This document shows, in pieces, positions 47,398-59,300 of a stretch of 64,000 nt of DNA. Source of the DNA: Mytilisepta virgata (Eukaryota > Mollusca > Bivalvia > Mytilida > Mytilidae); the NCBI GenBank assembly GCA_028015205.1, contig CM051519.1:38111979-38175978 (forward strand), given 5' to 3'. Numbering within the stretch: the stretch's first letter is position 1; each line of letters begins with the position of its first letter. The notes beneath the pieces were generated by a model. That model saw only the letters and a list, made by a program, of their open reading frames with translations, was not told the DNA's origin and did no database searches. The position numbers and the translations under genes are program-made.

Positions 47398-50300
47398 TGT
47401 AAACTTTTTCAAACGTTAACTCGTCCTAAACTACTGGACCAACTTCAACCTAACTTTGCAGAATTGTTCTTTAGGGCATCTGGAAAATTTCTATCGTTTA
47501 AAATTTTTGAAATGTCGAAAAACATGGCTGTCGTTACTATAAATAGAACATAGGGGTAAATTGCTGTTTTTTGCTAATAACTCAAAAACCGTTACAGATA
47601 TCGAAAATCTGACATGGGGTAAAATTGATCAGCATGACAAGATCTACCTACCCTGAAATTTTGAAGGAAATTCCAAAACCCATTTAGGAGTTATTGCCCT
47701 TTTTTCACATTTTTGGCTTTTTTTTATGTTATTATTTCAAAAATCTTCTTCTCTGAAACTACTATTCAAAATCATATGAAACTTGGTAAGATTGTTGCTT
47801 AGGGTACCCTGCATAGAACTGATTTGGGGATTTTTGATTCGTCGAAAAACATGGCCGCTGTTACTAAAAATAGAACATAGGGGTAAATTGCTGTTTTTTG
47901 CTAATAACTCAAAAACCGTTACAGATATCGAAAATCTGACAGGGGTAAATTTGATCAGCATGACAAGATCTACCTACCCTGAAATTTTGAAGGAAATTCC
48001 AAAACCCATTTAGGAGTTATTGTCCTTTTTTCGTCAAATTTTCATAATTTAACATTTTTCGTCATTTATCTCCAAAACTATTTGAGATAGAAGTGAAATG
48101 TAAATTTGAAAAATGTTTGCCATGTTGAGATCTACATACCCTGAAATTTTAAAGGAAATCCCAAAACCCATTTAGGAGTTATTGCCCTTTTTTGTCAAAT
48201 TTTAAAAATTTTAACATTTTTGCATTCATCTCCAAAACTATTTGAGATAGAATTGAAATGTAAATTGAAAAATGTTTGCCATGTTGAGATCTACCTACCC
48301 TGAAATTTTGAAGGGAATCCCAAATTCTATTTAGGAGTTATTGGTTTGTGTAATTTGAGGTCGGGTTCTGTTACATTTATTTAAGGTTCACCCTTATTCC
48401 TGGTCAATTTTGTCAACTTCCTGCCAGGACTACCACCATCAGGGAACATATTTTAACATTAAACCTTATGAAAAATAAATCTTCAACAAATTTTCCCTGA
48501 ACAATTGAACCAATTGCAACAAACTTGGTCAAATAGTTGATTAATTGTCCAATGAAAACCAGACTCCAGGTGAGCCTCTTGTTCTATCTCTTACCGTTTT
48601 AGAGATATAAGGGGCTACAAATTAATTTTCAAAACTTTTTTATTTCTTATCCGATTTTGATAAAAAATTTTATACTGTTCTTCATAAGAAATTTATTCAA
48701 GGCATTTTTATGTTACTTTTGATGTTGCAGAGATAAAAGGGATTAAAGGGGCCAAAATTAGACATTTCGCAGGACGCCTTAATTTTTTTATTTCATCCAG
48801 TTTTAATGGGGATTTTTTTCTTTTATTTCATGTTGATGAGTGTTTCCAGTAGTATGTACACAGATTTCTTCTACTTTTTAAGCTGTTTGAAATGTAAGGG
48901 GTTAAAAGGGCCAAGAAAGCAATAAGCCTTTTTTTTCATCCAATTTTAATTGTTTTTTTTTTCTTTTATTTCACCTTGGTGAATGCTTTCATTAGTGTGT
49001 CCACAATTTTTTTCTTTCTTTTATTGTTTCTGGGATACATGGGGTCAAAGTTGGAGCAATTTTGGAGGAAACATACAATTTTTATTTTTCATCCGATTTC
49101 ATTGAAAATTATTTTCTTTAATTCAAACCGCCTCGGTGGTCTCGTGGTAGCGTGCTCGCCCCGAGTGCGGAAGGTCGCGGGTTCGATCCCCGGCCGGGTC
49201 AAACCAAAGACATTAAAATTGGTATTTGCTGCTTCTCCGCCAAGCACGTGGCATCTAGGAGTAAGAGCAAAGACTGGTCGGCTCGGAGTCAGTATAATGT
49301 GTCCGAGTTAGGTGATATGTCTTCCTGCGGACAATTACCTCGTGAGCTAGCACATTAAAAATCCGATTGAGCGTGTCGGTCTAGTACAAAGCAGGGATCA
49401 TATTCATTATCATATCAACATGTTCTCATCCTGATATGCACCTGGTTGCCACTGGACGTTAAACAATAATCATCCATCCATCCATCTTTAATTCATCTTG
49501 ATGAGTGCTTTCAGTAGTATGTCAATAGATTTTTCTTAAGTTTTGTGGTTTTTTTTTTAGATATAAGAGATTAAAGGGGTCAAAAATTTTTTTAAATTTT
49601 TTTTATCTGGTATTTTGTGATAGGTTCAACATGTTGACATGTTGAGGTGGTATCATGCTGCACTTAGCGATGCCCTTTATATACATTTATAATAAAATAT
49701 TATTACAATGTAATAAAAACAAAAATGTCAATTTTAGCTATTGAAATTTTAATCCTGTTGTCTTTTTTTCAATAACAATAAAATATCTCATTCATTTCTA
49801 AATTTACACTATCAAAAATGCCATATTAAACATTTTCATTATTTAGATATCGTTACATTTCTATATTCTGTGGGACGTGATGTAGTGGGAGCCAAAATTA
49901 TTGGTTTACAAATGTGGTCACATAAAAAGATGAGCTAGTCAGTGTAATTTTTCAAATGTGGTCACATAAAAAGATCAGCTAGTCAGTGTAATTTTTCAAA
50001 TGTGGTCACATAAAAAGATCAATTAGTTAGTGTAATTTTACAAATGTGTAATCACATTAAAATGTTCAGTTAGTCAGTGTAATTTTCAAATTTTGTAATC
50101 ATATAAAAAGATCAGTTATTCAGTGTAATTTACAAATTTGTAATCACATTAAAAAGATCAGTTAGTCAGATAATTTACAAATATGTGGTCATATAAAGAG
50201 ATCAGTTAGTCAGTGTAAATTACACACAAATTTGTAATCACATAAAAAGATCAGTTAGCCAGATAATTTACAAATTAATAAACAAAATAACTGCTTATGA

Positions 50301-53300
50301 ATTCAAGAACCAAACTGTTACTGAATAAACAACTTATCATCATGGATCAGTGTTTTGTTTGATCACTTGTAGCTTTTATTTACATGTATTGTTTAAGTAA
50401 ATATCTTTGTAATGATCTTACTCCACATATTTCTTTTCAAATTATGTCCTTATATATTTTTTTTTATTTTTCAGTAAAACAATTTCAAATAGAATCTTGT
50501 GGTGACCTGAAGTCAGTCAATCTTTGTGATGTAAAATTAACGGACATCAGCCTCTCAGGCTGTGAGAATCTCAGACTGATTGGTGTAGACAGCACTTTGT
50601 TAAAGTCTATAGATTTATCTACTTGTAGAAGGTGTGTGGTTTTAAAAATGTTTTAAAGAATTCATTTCTGTAGGTGTAATAATTTTCATGGTGCATTCTG
50701 CTTTAAAATAGGCTGTTTCCTTGTTTGTTTAAAGCTTGTTTCTCATAGATTATTAAAATTTATTTTTTTGTTTCAGAGCTGACATCTGATTTGTTAAAAG
50801 GACAAATGAAAGTTCAAAATGCACAAAAGAAAATCTTTTTTGGTACAAAAGTCAAAAGTTTAGCCCTACAGTATATTATTGGGGTTTCCTATGTCTGTAA
50901 TATTTCTTTGATTTTTTTTTCACTTTAACATGAACTTTGAGTCTAATGTGTTTAAGACATAATACTTTTTACGGCCCCGCCACTAAGTGGTCGATCCATA
51001 TAGTTTTACCCTTGTCCGTCATTCCGCAACAAACAGTTATACAGAATTTTTTTCTAAACGCCTTCAGGTATTGAGCTGATTTTTTGGTATGTGAGTCTAC
51101 CATGATAAATGACAGATTGAGTTTACGTTTCGTTCTGCTCCACTGAAAACTCCAGCCGAATTTACAGGCCTTTCACTATTAAATTTCCACATCTGAAAAT
51201 GACTTATCATTGCAATGCATCTAGTTTCTCATATGATTTTTGTTTGTTTATTTACAGCTTGACAGCTGATAAGTTACTTATAGGAATTCCACATAAAAGT
51301 TGTGTGGAACAACTCAACATAACAGATTGTGATAAGATAAATTCATCCGACATAAATAATATTTTGTCAGAGGTAAGTCATAGTTTCTACTTATATAAAA
51401 TTTTTGAAATCATTAACATTTGTTGCATATTGTTTATAACATAAAGTGTAGGAAATGGATTTTCTGTGAAACCTCAGCTAGAGAACATCAATATAAGATG
51501 TCATATACCTTGATTCTTATCAGTACCAGAGAAAATAAATGTCTATAAAAATTGCTTCATCTCAATGTTTTAGTTTCCATTTTTGGTTTTTGCTTTATAC
51601 TTCATTAGAATTTGTTCTTCAGTGTTTTGGACTAATGTTTCAGCTTTTAACACTAAAGGCCTTGAGTAAAACTGTTGAAAGTAAAACGACAAAATGTTCA
51701 CATCTTTTGCATCAAAATATGCATTAATTACAAACTTGTGAAAAAGAGAAGAAATTTGACTCTTTTTTCATGAAATTTTTATAAACGATATTCTGTTATC
51801 ATTAGTTTTTTTTTTTATTGCTTTTCAGTTTACCTGTCTGACAAGTTTTGTATTTGGAGGAGATAGTTTAACGAGTGCTGAAATTAATTCTGTAGATCTT
51901 ACTGCTTTATGTTTTAAGGTAATTATTCTTTATTAATTATATTCACATAATCCGGTAAATTATTTCAGTTATTAATTTATATTCTAATTTTAAACTTACG
52001 GTTTGAATTTTTTTTTAATACCTGTATAAAGTTTTTATCACAAATGCTATTTTATATGTAATAAGCATTTTAGACGTTTTAAGAAGTTTTTTTTCCAGTG
52101 TACAGGTGAACAAATTTAAGTATTGAATGAAAAAACGTATATCAGTAAATGATACTGGTAGGCTAATTCAAGTTAATTCATAAAATACCATCCACCCCTT
52201 CTAAAAATATTGGGTGGTTAGAAAGTATTTTATTTTTTCTCATATTTTGTGCATGACAAATGATGAAAAGAATATCATTTATGTCATATTTATCAGATTA
52301 TGTCAAAGGACCCTCCTTTATTGACAGAATCATTCTATATGTCAAACTGTTTTGAATCAATAAATTCGATGCATGCTTAATCCCTTTCTCTCACTGTGGC
52401 CAACAACAACTCATTTGTTGTCTCGCATGTAACGAAAGGTTGCGAAAGCGAGATATAGGTATTACTTTCGTGCGGCGTCAGCGACGGCAGCATAAACTTT
52501 TTTAAATCTTTAATCACTTTGTACATGTAATACCTACAATTAAGATTTATGGTCCACAACGTAGCTTATCGTATAAGGTTTGCCACGGTATACTTGTCTT
52601 GTGACCCTGTCCTCATTTTCATGGTTCACTGACTTCATAAACATGAATTTAAAATCTGTGTCCAAGTTTTTGTGGTTAAATCCATTTCTCAGCAACTGTA
52701 ATACCTATGCCAACCATATTTGGTCTATAGATAGTTCTTAGTGGGTACACGCCAGTCTGACACCTTGCTTGGAACCTTGACCTCAATTTCATGCTTGAGT
52801 GACTTTGTCACTTTTTCGTTGTTAAGTCCATTTCTCAGAAACTGTAATACCTAGATCAACTGTATATGGTCTATTGATAGTTCTTGGTGGGTACATGGCA
52901 GTCTGACACTTGTCTCTGGACCTTATCCTCAATTTCATGGTTGAGTGACTTTCATCCAAATTTTTTGATTAAGTCCATTTTTCAACACCTGTAATACCTA
53001 GAATTACTGTATTTGGTCTATTGATAGTTCTTGGTGGATACATGCCAGTCTGACACTTTTCTCTGGACCTGGGTTGAGTGACTTTCATCCAAATTTCTTA
53101 ATTATGTCCTTTTTTCAGCAACTGTAATACCTAGACCCATCCGTGTTTGGTCTATAGATAGTTCTTAGTGGGTACATGCAAGTCCGACATCTGTCTCTGG
53201 ACTTTGACCTCAATTGCATGCTTGAGTGACTTTGTCACATTTTCGAGATTAGGTCCATTTCTAAGCAACATTAATACCTAGACCCACCATATTTGGTCAA

Positions 53301-56300
53301 TAGATAGTTCTAAGTGGATACAAGTCTTGACCTTGACCTCAATTTCTTTTAACGAATTTTCCTTTGACTTGCAAAATGTCAGGTATCAGATAATCATTAT
53401 TCTGTGTCCATGTGCATACTCAGGCGAGACATGTAGTGTGTCCACTCTTGTTTTTAATTTACCAAAAATAAACACAATATAATAATCAAAGATTTTAGCA
53501 GAAACGAATAAACAAAATTTTTTTCTCAAAATGCATTCAAGAAAAATATAAAAGTATGTGGGAGCCGATTTTTGAGGGTTATTCTTTTAATGAACTACAG
53601 TCACCAGAAAATTACAGAACTACGAAATTTTGTATCTTTGAAAACATGAATTATCACTGAGCCACAAAAATTTATAGAACACAAAAATGAATTAATCTAT
53701 AGTACAAGTTGGACAAGTTTATTGGTTTGTTCTCGAAAAAATTTCTGTGAAATTTGCAAACAGTTTGTACGTATTTATTATTACTATTGGTGATTTGTCA
53801 GAGGAACCAAAATGAAATTGACATGAAAATTAATGATGTTTAATGAGAAAACTTTGTGTAATTATCTCTCTATTATGGCATAATGACATATTTCTACCTA
53901 ATTGCCAGTCATGTTTCTAATTTGAAATACAGATTAGCTTCTTAAAATTTTGGTATGTTTCCAAACTTTTTTTATGTGTATCATTTGCTGTATAAGACTG
54001 AATTGTTTTATTGGCAAAACGGTAAAACTTTTTGACTCTGGAGTTATTTTTTATGGAATGCACATAATCATCGGAGCACTTGGTATAAAGGTTTTCTTAT
54101 GAAAATCGTTTATTAAAATGTTTGAACAAAATAAAATGATTCCCTTACTACTGATTTTTTTTTTTTTTAATTTTAATGAAAAAGGAAACACAAAACGATT
54201 TTATTTTAGCCTTATTCACAGTTGAACCTTGTTAATTTCTTATTTATAGAAAACTAAAGTAATATCCTGTCTTCCAATGAATATTGCTTCATTAAAAACA
54301 CTGAAATTTGAAAAGTGTTTGGGTTTATCAGAAAGACATCTATTGGATGGCATGTTATTTGGTGAGAAAAGGGTAAGATGGATTTAGATTGATTATATAT
54401 ATTGTTACCATTGAAAATGAAAATATACAAGGTATTTATCAATAGAACACCATTCTGTTAAAACTTTTTATTATATTAAAAATTCCATGATACCTGTTTT
54501 GATGCACAACATAAGCACATTTTCATCAATTTACAACTTCAGGTCATCAGTTGTGTTCAAGGCCTAAAATGAAAGTAATAGTAAATGTATACTAGATCAA
54601 AATGATAAGTATTGTCTTTAAAAATGATAAAAGCTTACACCACAAGTGAAATTTTAAAACATTGACCAAATATTTAGTATTTTTCATTGTTGTAAGAATT
54701 ATTCATTGTACTAAACTTTCCTGAATTGCCTTTTACCACTATAAGAAATCAAGACCTCTTTAATTCTCTTACTAAACACATGCTGACACTTGTTGCAGGG
54801 TGTGATAATTTCTCCATATTAAATTAAGGCCTGTTGTCATTGTGGATTTAAGATGAAAAACGAAAATAAAGGCCACCTTCCTTTGCTTAAACTTTTCTTA
54901 CTTTTGTGTTAAGAATGTATCCATTGTATAAGTTTTACACATTATTGTGTTTTCTAGACTCATGGAATTGAGGGATTAGAATCACTTATCCAAGATCTGG
55001 GTGACTATATACCATTTAAAGGTAGAGTTGGTGTCCCTAGTATACAGACATTGATATTAGATCATATACCAGGAGTACAAGGGCTACTGATTTCAGATTC
55101 TCTACGTTACTTTAAACAGCTGACAGATATACAATTTATCAACTGTGCCTATCTTAAGGAGTAAGAACATTTATATAATATATTGTTTTCTTGGAATGAC
55201 AGAAGGCTTATATTACAATATGTGAATCTGTAAATGGAATTTCATAATCTGAAAATGGTGGAATAATCAGATATTTTCTGCCTCGGTTTTCTACCTTGAC
55301 ATTTATTATACATAGGAAACTGTTCTCAGTTGTCTCCTTTATATTTCAGATTACACATACACATCTTATCACAATTATGTCCTTTGATATTTTTATTACA
55401 GATCACGCATACACAACTTGTCACAGTTATCTACCTTGATAATTATATTACAGTTGCACAACTTGTAATAGTTATCTACCTTGATAATTATATATATTGA
55501 TTACACATACACATTTTGTCACAGTTATCTACCTTTATATTTATATTACAGATTGCACTTACACAGCTTGTCTTATTTATCTATCAGACATTACATATAC
55601 ACAACTTGTTTCAGTTACCAACCTTGATATTTATATTCAAGATTACACATACATAACTTGTCACAGTTATCTACCTTGATATTTATATTCCAGATTACAC
55701 ATACACAACTTGTCTCAGTTATCAACCTTGATATTTATATTCCAAATTACACATACACAACTTGTTTCAGTTATCAGCCTTGATATTTATATTCCAGATT
55801 ACACATACACAACTTGTTTCAGTTATCAACCTTGATATTTATATTCCAAATTACACATGCACAACTTGTTTCAGTTATCGGCCTTGATATTTATATTCCA
55901 AATTACACATACACAACTTGTTTCAGTTATCAACCTTGATATTTATTTTCCAGATTACACATACACAACTTGTTTCAGTTATCAGCCTTGATATTTATAT
56001 TCCAGATTACACATACACAACTTGTCGCAATTGTCAATCTTGACAATTGAAAGCTGTAATCATCTGTCTTCAGTTAAAGTGGAAAATGTGTCTAGTCTTA
56101 GAACAATGGTGTTAAAGGTACTTATTTTACTGTTCAGTTGTATTTTGAACTTTCCTAAATTATACCAATTAATTGAAGAGTCTTGTTCTTTCTTATTAAT
56201 CGGTTAATTTATGTTTATTTAGACAGAGTGTTTTTAAAGAGGTTCAGAATTAAATGTGAGTCAGTACATTTCTTTTTTTTATACAAAAGATATCAGGGTC

Positions 56301-59300
56301 ATGATAATTTGTTTCTACACTAAACAGTCAAAATAGTTATATACATATAAATATGCTAAAACTTTTGCTGTTTTTTATCAACAGTATTGTTTTATTTTTC
56401 ATTGCTTTGATCTATTGTATGAATTTCCGTATTATCTCAAAGAGAAAGTAATTGCTTATCTATGTCATGGTAATTTACTAGTTTTGATAAAATCAAATTT
56501 TATGTTACCCTTGAAAAAGGGACTGTAACTAACAAAAAACTTAATGTTCTTCCCGACAGAGGAGACAAAATTGAAATTACCTCCCCTGCATACTCTATTA
56601 ATAGATGTTTCTTTATATATCTCACATAATGAAACATTTATCAAAATCAACATGTGGTCCTATCTAATGATTTTCCATTTTACATTTCAGTGGTGTAGTA
56701 TGATTAACACATTCCGAGTGACAGATGTTAATTTGCTCAATCTAGATGTGACTGGATGTAATTTTGCTCACTTTTTCTTACGCTCAGCATCCTTACCTAA
56801 TCTTAGTCTTTCAGGAGTTTGTACACAGCCTACTCACACACTAACTCTCAAGTAAGTCTTTTGAAGGGTCTTTAGGTTGCTATTTTATTTCCCTATACTT
56901 ATCTTGTAGAGTTCTATAGAAAACTCCATACAACAGCAGTTGTGACATCACTAACGTTAATGAAGACTATAACTATCTTTCATACAGAGAGATTTATGAT
57001 AGGGGAATTCAACCCGAGGGATCACATTTTTCTGTCAGAGATGAGGCTTGCCGAGTGTCTGACAATAAAAAATGTGACCCCAAGGGTGGAATTTCCTTAT
57101 CCTACATCTTTCTATATGAATGATAAATTTTCTCTCATTACAAAAAGAGAGATTCTAGAGAAAAACTAACATGATAATAGGAAAGATCATACGCAATTTG
57201 GTTTTATACTAAAAGTATAAAACTTGAAATTAAATTCTAAATGTTTATCATGTATAAGTTTTCTTTTTATAAACAATTTCTTTTTGAAATTTTCTGTTCA
57301 AATCCGACAAGTTTAATGTTTTCTTGACGTTTTGACATTATGACGTCGACACATGGGTGTCTTACACCGGCAGACGTTGTATTCAACCACTTGTAATGAG
57401 AGAATATAAAATCAGCCTTGAAATTATCACTGATGGCACAATGTTTTGACCTGAAGTTATAAAGGTCCAATTTTAAAGTCATACTTGGTCAGAGGCATTA
57501 GAAATAAAATGCACATGTAGTTAATATTCAGTTTGTTTTCATGCAATGTCATTCAAATGAATGTTTTAAATTTTCCAAATTATGGACCAACACCATTAAT
57601 TCTTCAAATTCTTACAAATATTTTTTTATAGCCAATTTTAACTACAGTTATATATAATATTTATTTATAGTTAAGTGTTATTTTTCATTCTTTTTTCAGA
57701 TGTCCAAACTTGACAGACTTATCCATTCAAAAGTGTAATTCCCTAGATGACATCAAGCTTCACACTTTGTTTTCTGATAACCCTAGAATTACCTCCCTTA
57801 CTTTATCTGTGTCAGATCTAATCAGGTAATGATACAGCCTAAAACATATGTTAGAAGTTATTCAGATAGTCCATTCTTCTCCAGCTTAGTTGCTAGTATT
57901 TGATACTAGCCCAGAATCAATACTTTAAATTTACTGCTACAAAAAATGGTAATTTTTGTGAAAACTAAGGAGTATCTCCCTCTTGCTTACTTCTGTACTT
58001 AGACATTTTTGTTTTAGCATTTTTGGTTGTTTTAGAATTTGCTCTTCAACTGTTTGAATTATAGTTTTGGTTTTCAATATTTTAGGCCCTGAGCACAATT
58101 GATGATTCATAAGTCGACGAATGTGCACATCTTGTGCATTTAGATTGGTATGAAAGAACTTATTATAAACAATCTGCACTAAATGTATCAACAAGCAATC
58201 ATCAAAGTTTTTTATGCTTTGCCCTAATCAAGAAAAGGAGGAAAATAATATCTTAGACGTCTTATAGAAATATAGCCTTTTTGACACGAAACAAAATAAT
58301 GTTGATATTAGGGATATTTTCATGACGAAATTATATGGTTTGGCAAAAATCACTTTGGTGATACAGGTTTATAGAAACGTGTACTTTTGCTTTTTCTGTA
58401 ATTGATATAGATTTAATTTTGATAAGAAACCATTTTGAGACAAATATAATCTAACAAATTCAGATCAATGAACCGATTTGCGAGTTAAATAAGTTTTACT
58501 ATATTTTAGATATATATCTATTCCATCTGGAGTGACGTCTTTTGGCATTACAGCTCTGAAAAGACTTCAAGCCGTTACCATGGAAAAACCAATCAAAATT
58601 CATCACTTGAAACTGAATAACTTGATAAAGGTATTTAACATGATCAGACTGGTATTTTGAGTAATTGCTTTACACAAACTGCTTCTATATATGATAAATT
58701 TTTGGCTTAAGGATATGAGAGCTGAATAAATAAGGTTTCATAACAAAACATGGAAACCCAAGAGAAATGTCACAATCAAAGTCTGACAAACTGGCAAATT
58801 AGGTAGGGTTGTAAATACCCAGAGCAACTGGAAAGCAACAATCATTTACAGGCATTTTCAATTGAAAATGGTGGGTTAAACCAGGTTTTACAGCATGGAA
58901 AACCTCCCACTTACATGACAGTTGCTATAAGAGAGTAAGAGGGTAACGATGAATAAATTCTTGACACAAAATGGCTACATTTACATGACAAATGCATAAT
59001 CAAAGGAATATTTCTTTTATTGCTTCATCTTTAATTCGGAGTTAGGCCTTTAACACACAAGAAAATTACACTTCATTTAAAGTTCAAAATGGCCCCTAGT
59101 ATTATTTTCAAAAACTTTTGGCTACAGTTCCTGTAACATTAAAAGTTACCTTTTTTATCTTTCATATAAAGTTTGAACTTTGTTTATTGTTAAGTTGTCA
59201 TTCATGCAATGTTAATTCCTAATTCATATGTGGTATTTTTAACTTTAGTATAAGGATTAATGGTAAAAGCAATGTTAGATTTGGCAATTTTTATGGTATT

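Larger units (their letters stand above)
47006..49680 (+). mobile_element. Modular repeat interrupted by two later insertions
   Basis: The left end (gtgactgcaaatatttgtgg, then gtatgagcttgtc and tagacagtta) and right end (tatcatgctgcacttagcga) match the two ends of the short copy at 38018-38198. The body, visible at 47150-47298 and 48590-49680, has units with gatgagtgctttcagtagta and ggggtcaaa. It is split by the element at 47299-48583 and by a SINE at 49126-49484. Confidence 0.6.

Noticed and set aside
49131..49200. A tRNA gene with good A and B boxes
   Set aside because: The acceptor stem pairs poorly, the sequence continues into a conserved 250 bp body with an (ATCC)n tail, and the whole is flanked by an 11 bp target duplication, so it is the head of a SINE.
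55350..56005. CRISPR-like array of regular repeats
   Set aside because: The units are contiguous with no unique spacers, this is a eukaryotic intron, and the unit is clearly a copy of the neighbouring intron-exon border.
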